Assembly (NCBI GenBank): GCA_022361135.1
Contig: JAKSBM010000390.1
Span: forward strand, 1-8,559
Origin: Desulfobacterales bacterium
Lineage (GTDB): Bacteria > Desulfobacterota > Desulfobacteria > Desulfobacterales > Desulfobacteraceae
DNA: 8,559 nt
Direction: 5' to 3'
Part shown: one piece after another, positions 1 to 6,497 of the stretch
Layout of the letters: every line of letters begins with the position of its first letter
Position numbering within the stretch: the stretch's first letter is position 1
Notes under the pieces: model-generated
Database searches by the model: none
What the model was told of the DNA's origin: nothing
Seen by the model: the letters and a program-made list of their open reading frames with translations, nothing else
Program-made: the position numbers and the translations under genes

Positions 1-1
1 A

Positions 2-169
2 ATTCCCATTGCCAAGTCCACCTATGTGAAGTCCCGGGGACTTTGGAAGGTCTATTGGCGGCGGGCCGACATGAAATGGCACCGCTATGAGCCCCGCCGC
101 ACCGTGAAATTATTCGAGGAGTTTTTGAGCCTGGTGGAAACGGACGACCAGGGATGTTTTTTTGGATAG
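2..169 (+). CDS. DUF3024-like protein, C-terminal fragment (partial)
   Basis: An open frame enters from the left edge and ends at a TAG at 167-169, giving 55 residues. Its start lies outside the window. The peptide has the run AKSTYVKSRGLWKVYW, then RRADMKWHRYEP, a charged helix-like stretch (VKLFEEFLSLVE) and the end DDQGCFFG. The pattern of Tyr-Val-Lys, Trp-Lys, 'RAD-KWH-YEP' and a terminal Gly-Cys-Phe-Phe-Gly matches my memory of DUF3024, a family of about 100 residues with no known function; this was not checked by search. There is no sign of a membrane segment. The gene ends only 36 nt before hypC on the same strand, so it could share a transcript with the hyp genes, but nothing in its sequence links it to hydrogenase. 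That the frame is real is likely; the family name is moderately sure. Confidence 0.55.
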   Translation: MPIAKSTYVKSRGLWKVYWRRADMKWHRYEPRRTVKLFEEFLSLVETDDQGCFFG

Positions 170-196
170 TTCCGTCATTCCCAATTTTTAGCCGTT

Positions 197-200
197 GAGG
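197..200 (+). promoter_or_regulatory. Ribosome binding site of hypC
   Basis: GAGG lies 5 nt before the ATG at 206 (context TTGAGGATATCATG). It supports the 206 start, which also gives the N-terminal Met-Cys that HypC needs. The 36-nt gap to the upstream gene shows no clear promoter or terminator. Confidence 0.6.
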
Positions 201-205
201 ATATC

Positions 206-439
206 ATGTGCCTTGCCGTACCATCGAAGATAGTCGAAATCAATGAGACCATGGCCACCGTATCGGTGGATGGGGTTACCAGAGAGGCCAGTATCATGCT
301 TTTGGACGATGTGGCGGTGGGGGATTATGTCATTGTCCACGCCGGATTTGCCATCAGTCGGATGGATGAACAGGCCGCCCTTCAAACCCTGGAGGATATG
401 CGAACCATCCTGGCCAATGATTCTGCGGATTCGGAATAG
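206..439 (+). CDS. hypC: HypC, hydrogenase maturation chaperone
   Basis: A 77-residue HypC/HybG-family chaperone. HypC binds HypD, helps build the Fe(CN)2CO group on the HypCD complex, and carries it to the apo large subunit in the cytoplasm. The sequence starts MCLAVPSKIVEI, with the essential Cys2 that is exposed once Met is removed. It has the small OB-fold barrel pattern, including GVTREASIMLL (about 23-33) and GDYVIVHAGFAI (39-50) with the conserved His45 that follows the barrel. The C-terminal helix SRMDEQAALQTLEDM is typical. Length fits the family (about 75-95). The start is fixed by Cys2. It is the first gene of hypCFDE, and hypF begins 5 nt after its stop. The only hydrogenase in view is HysAB, so it is the probable client, but other hydrogenases in the genome could share this chaperone. 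Confidence 0.95.
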   Translation: MCLAVPSKIVEINETMATVSVDGVTREASIMLLDDVAVGDYVIVHAGFAISRMDEQAALQTLEDMRTILANDSADSE

Positions 440-444
440 CCTCC

Positions 445-2802
445 ATGGGGTCCCTTGGCCGATGCATTGAGGTGTTCGGGGTGGTCCAGGGGGTGGGGTT
501 TCGCCCCTTTGTTTTCGGGTTGGCCCGGACCTATGTCCTTTCCGGGGAGGTGACCAATACCCCCCGGGGGTTGAGGATATACCTGGAAGGGGCAGCGAAT
601 CTCCTGGACGCCTTTGTCCGGGACCTTGAGAAAAAAGCCCCACCCCTGGCCGTGATTACCCAGGTTTCCTGCCGGGATGTCCCCTGCCAAGGGTACCGTC
701 AATTTCAAATTATTCCCAGCGATGCCTCGGGGAGCCGGAACACATTGATTTCCCCGGATGTTTCCCTCTGTGATGATTGTTTGAAGGAGATGCTGGACCC
801 CAATAATCGACGATATCACTACCCCTTTATCAATTGTACCCACTGCGGTCCCCGGTTCACCATCATCAAGGATCTGCCCTATGATAGGCCCAAGACCTCC
901 ATGGCCGTCTTCCCCATGTGTGAGGATTGCCGGGCCGAGTATGAAGATCCCCTGGACCGGCGATTCCATGCCCAGCCCAATGCCTGCCCGGTCTGTGGAC
1001 CTCGGATTTGGGTCTCCGACTCCCAAGGGCATCCCCTGGAAGAGGAGCCTTCCCGGGTCCTTGGCCTGGCCGCCCGGACCCTGGCCCGGGGGGAGATTTT
1101 AGCCGTGAAGGGCTTGGGCGGTTTCCACCTGGCCGTGGATGCCTGTCAAGAAGGGGCCGTGGCCCGGCTGCGCCGCCGGAAAAATCGTCCCCATAAACCC
1201 TTTGCCCTCATGGCCCCTTCCCTGGAATCTTTAAAAGCCCATGTGGTCCTCACGTCCAAGGAGGAGGAGGCCCTCACCTCCCCCCAGCGTCCCATTGTTT
1301 TATTGAATAAGAGCCGTTTTTTGGATGGAGAAAAGGCCTTGAATCTGGCTTTGAATCTGGCCCCGGGTAATGCCTGTTTGGGGGTGATGCTTCCCTATAC
1401 CCCCTTGCATGTTCTTCTTTTGGACCGGGGACCGGGGATTTTGGTCATGACTTCGGGAAATCGCCCCGGCGAGCCCCTGGCCGTGGACAATGGGGATGCC
1501 CTGGATGCCTTTGGCCACATTGCCGATCTTTTTCTCCTTCACAATCGGGACATCTATTTTGGGGCCGACGATTCCATTGTCCGTTTCCAAGGGGGGCGGC
1601 CCCGGTTCGTTCGTCGATCCCGGGGGGTGGCCCCCCTGCCCATTCCATTGGATGAGGATTTACCCCCCATTTTGGCCTGCGGGGCCGGGTTGAAGAATAC
1701 GTTTTGCCTCACCCGGGGGAACCAGGTTTTTTTGAGCCAGCACATCGGGGATTTGGGGACCCTGGCCGTCCATGGGTATTTCAGGCGCAGCGTTGAACAC
1801 CTGGAATCCATTTTGGAGATTTGTCCCGGGATCATCGCCCATGACCTCCACCCGGATTATTATTCTTCCACCTATGCCCAAGACCGTTTGGACGCCCGGC
1901 CCGGATGCCAAGGGGTGGCGGTGCAACACCACCATGCCCATGCCGTTTCCTGCATGGCCGAGAACCATCTTTTGGACGGGGAGCCGGTGCTGGCCGTCAC
2001 CCTGGACGGAACGGGTCTGGGCAGTGACGGAGGAATTTGGGGGGGAGAGATCCTTTTGTGCACCCCTGGGGATTTTGAGCGGCGGGCCCACCTTTGCCCC
2101 CTCCATATGCCCGGGGGGGAGGCGGCCGTTCGAGAACCTTGGCGCATGGGAGCCGCCCTCTTATACGCCGCCCATGGCCGGGCGTTTTTGGACATGGATT
2201 TGCCCTGGATGGGGGCGCTTCCGGTGGGAAGGGAGGAGGTGGCCCTGGTGGTGCAGATGATGGAAAAGGGGCTTAACGCTCCTTTGACCACCAGTTGCGG
2301 TCGCCTTTTTGACGGGGTGGCCTCCTTGTTGGGGCTTTGCCAGGTGGCCAGCCACGAGGGCCAGGGGGCCATGGCCATGGAGGCCCGGGCCCTTGAATGG
2401 GAGGAATCCAATACCTTATTTGACACTTGTTTTGACCTTCGACCCCATGCCCCCCGCCATTGGGTGGAGGTGGATCCCATGGCCATTGATATGCTCCCCT
2501 GGGTGAAGGAGATCCTGCCTCGAATCGGGACGTTTTCGGCGGCCCGGCTCAGCCTTGAATTTCATCATGGTCTGGCCCGGGCCCTTGGACGGGGGGTGCA
2601 GGCCGTCGGCCGGGCCACGGGGGTGGACCGGGTGGTGCTGTCGGGGGGGGTGTTTAACAATGAAATTTTGCGCAGGCGGTTGACCCGGGATCTTAAACAT
2701 TTGGGGTTCACGGTCTTCTCCCATTCCCAGGTTCCCTGGGGGGACGGAGGTATTTGCCTGGGCCAGGCCGTGGTGGCTGCCGCCCGTGCCGGGAAAAAAT
2801 AG
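445..2802 (+). CDS. hypF: HypF, carbamoyltransferase
   Basis: HypF (785 aa, normal length) makes carbamoyl-AMP from carbamoyl phosphate and ATP and transfers the carbamoyl group to the C-terminal Cys of HypE, the first step to the cyanide ligands. Domains in order: acylphosphatase (about 5-92) with VQGVGFRPF and catalytic Arg20 and Asn38; two zinc fingers with Cys pairs 109/112, 131/134, 159/162 and 181/184; a YrdC/Sua5-like domain (about 205-395) with KGLGGFHLAVDA (222-233), KPFALM (251-256), TSGNRPGEP (336-344) and DDSIVR (375-380); and a Kae1-like domain (about 405-785) with the metal motif HHHAHA (495-500), DGTGLGSDGGIWGGE (521-535), SGGVFNN (733-739) and GDGGICLG (766-773). All key residues seem intact. 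The ATG at 445 is 5 nt after hypC stops and has only a weak purine-rich upstream (GGAATAG), so it is probably translationally coupled to hypC. Confidence 0.97.
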   Translation: MGSLGRCIEVFGVVQGVGFRPFVFGLARTYVLSGEVTNTPRGLRIYLEGAANLLDAFVRDLEKKAPPLAVITQVSCRDVPCQGYRQFQIIPSDASGSRNTLISPDVSLCDDCLKEMLDPNNRRYHYPFINCTHCGPRFTIIKDLPYDRPKTSMAVFPMCEDCRAEYEDPLDRRFHAQPNACPVCGPRIWVSDSQGHPLEEEPSRVLGLAARTLARGEILAVKGLGGFHLAVDACQEGAVARLRRRKNRPHKPFALMAPSLESLKAHVVLTSKEEEALTSPQRPIVLLNKSRFLDGEKALNLALNLAPGNACLGVMLPYTPLHVLLLDRGPGILVMTSGNRPGEPLAVDNGDALDAFGHIADLFLLHNRDIYFGADDSIVRFQGGRPRFVRRSRGVAPLPIPLDEDLPPILACGAGLKNTFCLTRGNQVFLSQHIGDLGTLAVHGYFRRSVEHLESILEICPGIIAHDLHPDYYSSTYAQDRLDARPGCQGVAVQHHHAHAVSCMAENHLLDGEPVLAVTLDGTGLGSDGGIWGGEILLCTPGDFERRAHLCPLHMPGGEAAVREPWRMGAALLYAAHGRAFLDMDLPWMGALPVGREEVALVVQMMEKGLNAPLTTSCGRLFDGVASLLGLCQVASHEGQGAMAMEARALEWEESNTLFDTCFDLRPHAPRHWVEVDPMAIDMLPWVKEILPRIGTFSAARLSLEFHHGLARALGRGVQAVGRATGVDRVVLSGGVFNNEILRRRLTRDLKHLGFTVFSHSQVPWGDGGICLGQAVVAAARAGKK

Positions 2803-2854
2803 AATGGGAGTCAGGAAAAAAACTAGAAAATTAAGGGGCCTTCGGACTTGAGAT

Positions 2855-2862
2855 AAGGATGG
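2855..2862 (+). promoter_or_regulatory. Ribosome binding site of hypD
   Basis: AAGGATGG lies 4 nt before the ATG at 2867. The 64-nt hypF-hypD gap (2803-2866) is the longest inside the hyp operon and is A-rich for this genome. I see no strong hairpin or convincing promoter in it, so hypD is most simply read as part of the same transcript with its own ribosome site. Confidence 0.6.
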
Positions 2863-2866
2863 AAAA

Positions 2867-3967
2867 ATGAAATCGGACCCAGTGGATGTGGACTATGGAA
2901 GCGCCTTTAGGGACAGGGAATTGGCCCGGAGGCTCATTGATCGTATTGCCCGGGGGGTGTCCGGGCCCTTGAATCTCATGGAGGTTTGCGGCACCCATAC
3001 CATGGCCATCTTTCGCCATGGCATCCGCAGCGTTCTTCCCCGGGAGGTTCGCCTCATGTCCGGGCCCGGCTGTCCGGTCTGCGTGACCTCCCAGGGGGAG
3101 ATCGACGCCTTTGTGGCCCTGGCCCGGGATCCGTCGGTGATTGTGACCACCTTTGGGGATTTGATGCGGGTGCCCGGATCCGGTTCCAGCCTGGCCGGTG
3201 AAAAGGCCAGGGGGGCCGATGTCCGCATGGTATATTCCATCTTTGATGCCCTGGACATTGCCCAGGCCCACCCGGACCGGGAGGTGGTCTTTTGCGGGGT
3301 GGGGTTTGAAACCACCATTCCCACCATTGCCGCCGGTATCCTCACCGCCGGGGCCCGGAAATTGAAAAACTTCTCCGTTTTGGCTGCCCACAAGCTTACC
3401 CCCCCGGCCCTGGGGGCTCTCATGGAGACCCAAGGGGTGGGCCTGGACGGATTCATGCTCCCGGGCCATGTGTCGGTGATCACCGGAACCCGGGCCTATG
3501 AACCCGTGGTGGAAAAATATGGAATTCCCTCGGTGATCGCCGGGTTTGAACCCCTGGACATCCTCCGGGCCGTCCTTCGCTTGGTTCTCCTGGTGGCCGA
3601 GGGCGGGCCTGCCCTGGAAAATGCCTATCCCCGGGCCGTGGCCAAGGAGGGGAACCCCAAGGCCCGGGCCGTCATGGACCAGGTTTTCCAGGTGGGGGAT
3701 GCAGTGTGGCGGGGCATTGGGATGATTCCCCAGTCCGGCATGGCCATCCGCCCCGCCCTTGCGGCCTTTGATGCCGGGGTGAAATTCGGCCTTTCCATCC
3801 AGGAGGTCCCGGAACCCCGGGGCTGTGCCTGTGGGGAGATCCTCATGGGTTTGAAAACCCCCGAAGCCTGTCCCCTATATAAGAAAAAATGTACCCCCTT
3901 GAACCCCGTGGGGCCTTGTATGGTCTCCAGTGAAGGGGCCTGTGCTGCCTTTTATCGATATGGATGA
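2867..3967 (+). CDS. hypD: HypD, Fe-S scaffold for Fe(CN)2CO assembly
   Basis: HypD (366 aa; the family is about 350-380) is the iron-sulfur protein that, with HypC, holds the iron while CN and CO are attached. Visible hallmarks are MEVCGTHTMAIFRHGI with Cys41; SGPGCPVCVT with the redox-active pair Cys69/Cys72; FCGVGFETTIPT (142-153); MLPGHVSVITG (197-207); GFEPLDILRA (226-235); and the C-terminal [4Fe-4S] region rich in Cys (320, 322, 335, 342, 351, 359). These are the regions known to be needed for activity in E. coli HypD, and none is missing. The ATG at 2867 has a good ribosome site and gives the expected N-terminus. The stop (3965-3967) overlaps the ribosome site of hypE. It acts in the cytoplasm with HypC and HypE. 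Confidence 0.97.
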   Translation: MKSDPVDVDYGSAFRDRELARRLIDRIARGVSGPLNLMEVCGTHTMAIFRHGIRSVLPREVRLMSGPGCPVCVTSQGEIDAFVALARDPSVIVTTFGDLMRVPGSGSSLAGEKARGADVRMVYSIFDALDIAQAHPDREVVFCGVGFETTIPTIAAGILTAGARKLKNFSVLAAHKLTPPALGALMETQGVGLDGFMLPGHVSVITGTRAYEPVVEKYGIPSVIAGFEPLDILRAVLRLVLLVAEGGPALENAYPRAVAKEGNPKARAVMDQVFQVGDAVWRGIGMIPQSGMAIRPALAAFDAGVKFGLSIQEVPEPRGCACGEILMGLKTPEACPLYKKKCTPLNPVGPCMVSSEGACAAFYRYG

Positions 3968-3970
3968 GGA
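3966..3970 (+). promoter_or_regulatory. Ribosome binding site of hypE, overlapping the hypD stop
   Basis: GAGGA begins within the hypD stop codon (TGA at 3965-3967) and is followed by a run of seven A before the ATG at 3977. Ribosomes ending on hypD would uncover it, so hypD and hypE are likely coupled. Confidence 0.6.
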
Positions 3971-3976
3971 AAAAAA

Positions 3977-5032
3977 ATGAATGATTCTTGTGTCCTATTG
4001 GACCATGGTGCCGGGGGCAAAGCCTCCCACGCCATGTTTGCCCGGCAGATTCTCCCTGCCTTTAATAATCCTGAATTGGCCCGGCAGGACGACGGGGCCG
4101 CCTTGAGTTTGCCCGGCCTGGAGGGGAAATTGGCCTTTTCAACGGATACCTATGTGGTGGATCCCATATTTTTTCCCGGGGGGAATATCGGGGATTTGGC
4201 TGTAAACGGGACGGTGAACGATATTTCCATGTGCGGGGGCCGTCCCCTGGGCCTCAGCGTGGGCCTGATCAACGAGGAAGGTTTTCCCAACAGGGATTTG
4301 GACCGCATCCTTGAATCCATGGCCCGGGCCGCGGACAGGGCAGAGGTTTCCATTGTCACCGGGGATACCAAGGTGGTGCCCCGGGGCAAGGCCGATGGGA
4401 TTTTCATCAATACCTCCGGGGTGGGCATCCTTCCATCCGGGCTGGATGTGGGGGGGCACCGGGCCCGGCCCGGGGATCGGATCATTGTCTCCGGAACCAT
4501 TGCCGACCACGGCATCACCATCCTGTCCACCCGGGAGGGACTGAAGTTTGAGTCGGATTTGAAAACCGATTCCGCCCCCCTGAATCACATGGTGGCCGAC
4601 CTGATCCAGGCCGGATGCAATCTCCGTGTCCTCCGGGATCCCACCCGGGGAGGGCTGGGCACCACCCTCAATGAAATTGCGGTCCAATCCGGTGTGGAAA
4701 TCCTTTTACGGGAGAATCAAATTCCGGTGAAATCCGAGGTTCGGGGGATCTGCGAACTCCTGGGCTTTGATCCCCTTTACATTGCCAACGAGGGCAAACT
4801 CATTGCCATTGTTCCTCCGGAGGAGGCGGACAAGGCCCTGGCCGTGATTCGGGAGAATCCCTTTGGCCGGGATGCGGCCGTGGTGGGTGAGGTGCTGGGC
4901 AACCTGGACGGAGAAGTGACGTCGGATCTTTCCGGCGGCAAGGACCGGGGAAGGGTGGTGCTGGAAACGGGAATCGGCGGACGCCGTCCCCTGGACATGC
5001 TCACGGGCGAGCAGCTGCCCAGGATTTGTTAG
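3977..5032 (+). CDS. hypE: HypE, carbamoyl dehydratase
   Basis: HypE (351 aa) belongs to the PurM/SelD-like ATP-binding family. It accepts the carbamoyl group from HypF on its C-terminal Cys and dehydrates it with ATP to a thiocyanate, which supplies CN to HypCD. Evidence: the early DHGAGGKAS (9-17); DDGAAL (38-43); STDTYVVDPIFFPGGNIGDLAVNGTVNDI (55-83, here joined from adjacent short motifs), which forms the nucleotide and dimer region; VTGDTKVV (127-134); DPTRGGL (221-227); NEGK (271-274); and the defining end PRIC with Cys351 as the last residue. Length and order match the family. The ATG at 3977 has a GAGGA site. The next gene starts 3 nt after the stop. SelD, needed for the selenocysteine of HysA, is a relative in the same superfamily, but the C-terminal PRIC marks this one as HypE. 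Confidence 0.97.
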   Translation: MNDSCVLLDHGAGGKASHAMFARQILPAFNNPELARQDDGAALSLPGLEGKLAFSTDTYVVDPIFFPGGNIGDLAVNGTVNDISMCGGRPLGLSVGLINEEGFPNRDLDRILESMARAADRAEVSIVTGDTKVVPRGKADGIFINTSGVGILPSGLDVGGHRARPGDRIIVSGTIADHGITILSTREGLKFESDLKTDSAPLNHMVADLIQAGCNLRVLRDPTRGGLGTTLNEIAVQSGVEILLRENQIPVKSEVRGICELLGFDPLYIANEGKLIAIVPPEEADKALAVIRENPFGRDAAVVGEVLGNLDGEVTSDLSGGKDRGRVVLETGIGGRRPLDMLTGEQLPRIC

Positions 5033-5035
5033 TCC

Positions 5036-5890
5036 ATGTCGTTTAGGCGCATCGGGTTTAAATTCCGGCTGGTGCTCTGGCTGGTGACGGTCGGTCTGAC
5101 CATGGGCTCCCCGGTCCGGGCCGGGGAGGACCTGGTTTTCCTGGCCTATGATTACACCCCCTATTATTCGGAGGCGCCCATGGCGGGAAAGGGGCTTACC
5201 GGCTGGGGGAACGGATTTGTGGTGGACATTGTCAAAGCCGCCTACCGGGCCGTGGGGCAGGGGGTGGAGGTCCGGTATCAACCCATGGCCCGGAGTGTGC
5301 TTTCCCTGGCTTCCGGGAAATTTTTGGGGCACATCGGCAGCCGGGAGGTCCTATACGAGACCATTCCCAAGGCGGAACTGGATTCGGTGAACATCAGCTA
5401 TTATTATATTTTTCTCCATTATTTCAAATCCCATTTCAACGGCGTCACACCCGGCTTCAGCGAGCTTTCAGATCTCAGGGGCTATGCCATTGCCAATATC
5501 ATCGGCAGTCCGGCGGGTCGAATTCTTTCCCAGTCCGGTCTGGCGTTGGACGCTGCCCCCAAATTGGAGCAGGGCATGGCAAAGTTGGCTGCCGGCCGGG
5601 TGGATTTCTGGGCGGCGGTGGGATTGACGGCCCAGACCCTGGTGGAAATCCATCTGCCCCATCGCATGGGGGAGTTTTCCCAATTGCATCCCCCGGTTTT
5701 CGGGGGGAGCGTGGATTTGAATTTCAAATGCTCCCACCCCGGTTATACCCTGGGGAAAATGGGGTTTATGCGGGGGCTTCGCACCATCAGGGACAATGGT
5801 ACATACGTGAAAATTCTAAAGTCCTATTTTGGACATCGGCGGATTCCGGACCAGGTTCACATGGGATGGCCCATGGAGGAATGGCACTGA
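5036..5890 (+). CDS. Exported solute-binding protein family 3-like protein
   Basis: A 284-residue protein with a Sec-type signal peptide: basic N-region (Arg4, Arg5, Lys9, Arg11), hydrophobic core about 12-24 and a likely cut after SPVRA (Ala29), so it is predicted to be periplasmic. The mature part starts like family-3 substrate-binding proteins: LVFLAYDYTPYYSE (33-46), a GFVVDIVKAAYR helix (60-71), then GHIGSREVLYET and a second-lobe start near LSDLRGYAIANIIGS (144-158), with AAGRVDFWAAV (185-195) and a final YVKILKSYFG (257-266). No permease or ATPase gene is nearby, so it looks like an orphan binding protein. It begins 3 nt after hypE, which indicates co-transcription and coupling, yet it is not a known Hyp factor. 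Ligand unknown; amino acids are usual for the family. A role in sensing or metal or ligand supply would be speculation. Confidence 0.75.
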   Translation: MSFRRIGFKFRLVLWLVTVGLTMGSPVRAGEDLVFLAYDYTPYYSEAPMAGKGLTGWGNGFVVDIVKAAYRAVGQGVEVRYQPMARSVLSLASGKFLGHIGSREVLYETIPKAELDSVNISYYYIFLHYFKSHFNGVTPGFSELSDLRGYAIANIIGSPAGRILSQSGLALDAAPKLEQGMAKLAAGRVDFWAAVGLTAQTLVEIHLPHRMGEFSQLHPPVFGGSVDLNFKCSHPGYTLGKMGFMRGLRTIRDNGTYVKILKSYFGHRRIPDQVHMGWPMEEWH

Positions 5891-5945
5891 TCCCGGGCCT
5901 CCCAATGGACCGACACAATCGGGGGGGGACCCTTTGGTGATCCGG
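5891..5945. other. Convergent intergenic region between the hyp and hys operons
   Basis: The 55 nt between the stop of the binding-protein gene and the stop of hysD hold a G run of eight (about 5921-5928) and only a weak CCGA/TCGG stem. I find no clear rho-independent terminator for either strand, so some read-through into the opposing operon is possible. Confidence 0.4.
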
Positions 5946-6428
5946 CTATGTCTGGGGTTCCCGGACCAGAAGGGTTTGGATCTCCTTCCGGGCCAATGCC
6001 ATGAAGGCGGGTAGGGCATCCTGGAGCACCGGGGTCATTTCCATGCCCCAGTCAATCTTTTTTGGCTCAATGCCCACCACCTGGAGGTGGGGGCGGTGGC
6101 CCCGCATCTGGGCCATGCCCAGGGAGTCCAGCAGGTCGATGTCGTGGAGGGAGAGCATCTGCTTTTCGTCCTTTCTCAGATCTTCCTCTGCCAGGCGGTA
6201 GAGGCTTCCCGGGGGGTGGCCGGCCCGGACCACGTCCAGGACCAGGATGTTTTCATAGTTTTCAAAGAGGTAGAAGATATCCTGGGTAAAGGTGCCGCCG
6301 TCCACAAAGTCCACCTGGGTGTCGTCCCAGTTTTCCTTTTCGTCCCAGAATTTGCGAATGGCGTGGACACCGATGCCTTCGTCCATGAGTAGGGTGTTGC
6401 CCACCCCGAGTATCAATAGTTTTTTCAT
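5946..6428 (-). CDS. hysD: HysD-type hydrogenase maturation endopeptidase
   Basis: A 160-residue HyaD/HybD-family (M52) protease that cuts the C-terminal extension of the large subunit after nickel is inserted. It starts MKKLLILGVGNTLLMDEGIG, the classic N-terminus. By comparison with E. coli HybD, the three metal ligands are Glu17 (MDEG), Asp65 (LVLDVVRAG) and His95 (SLHDID). DGGT (43-46) and the later GIEPKKIDWGMEMTP (119-133) are also typical. A longer frame exists from an ATG at 6476, but that start lies inside a perfect hairpin and adds 16 residues without family likeness, so 6428 is preferred; the ribosome site is weak (AGTGAAAGA). It follows hysA on the same strand by about 70 nt, so its target is most likely HysA, with predicted cleavage after His487. 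The name hysD rests on this context. Confidence 0.9.
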   Translation of the reverse strand: MKKLLILGVGNTLLMDEGIGVHAIRKFWDEKENWDDTQVDFVDGGTFTQDIFYLFENYENILVLDVVRAGHPPGSLYRLAEEDLRKDEKQMLSLHDIDLLDSLGMAQMRGHRPHLQVVGIEPKKIDWGMEMTPVLQDALPAFMALARKEIQTLLVREPQT

Positions 6429-6452
6429 GGGTCTTTCACTTGCGTTAAATGG

Positions 6453-6484
6453 GTCCGGGGATGCCTTTTCGGGCATCCCCGGAC
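6453..6484 (-). terminator. Perfect 13-bp hairpin between hysA and hysD
   Basis: The arms GTCCGGGGATGCC (6453-6465) and GGCATCCCCGGAC (6472-6484) pair fully around a 6-nt loop. It starts 14 nt after the hysA stop. On the minus strand the next bases are CCATTTAACGC, a poor U-tract, while the plus strand has ACTTTATTTCTG after the stem. It may act as a partial terminator or RNA-stability stem that keeps hysD below hysBA, or as a terminator for plus-strand read-through from the converging hyp operon. Confidence 0.5.
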
Positions 6485-6497
6485 ACTTTATTTCTGC

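Noticed and set aside
382..2724. Several minus-strand open frames opposite hypF (up to 216 codons)
   Set aside because: They mirror the codon bias of hypF, are Pro/Gly/Arg-rich low-complexity translations and overlap one another in different frames.
2803..2866. Possible terminator or promoter between hypF and hypD
   Set aside because: Only very short complementary stretches are present, with no U-tract after a stem and no convincing promoter boxes.
2831..3483. Minus-strand open frames opposite hypD (212 and 196 codons)
   Set aside because: Two different frames cover the same span, neither shows a domain, and the plus-strand HypD is complete and certain.
3977..5032. HypE gene considered as selD (selenophosphate synthetase), given the selenoprotein nearby
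   Set aside because: The protein ends in PRIC, the HypE carbamoylation site, and sits in a hypCFDE operon; the two families only share a fold.
6429..6476. Upstream ATG at 6476 as the start of the maturation protease
   Set aside because: The extra 16 residues have no family likeness and the ATG is buried in the 13-bp hairpin; the Met at 6428 gives the standard MKKLLILGVGN start.
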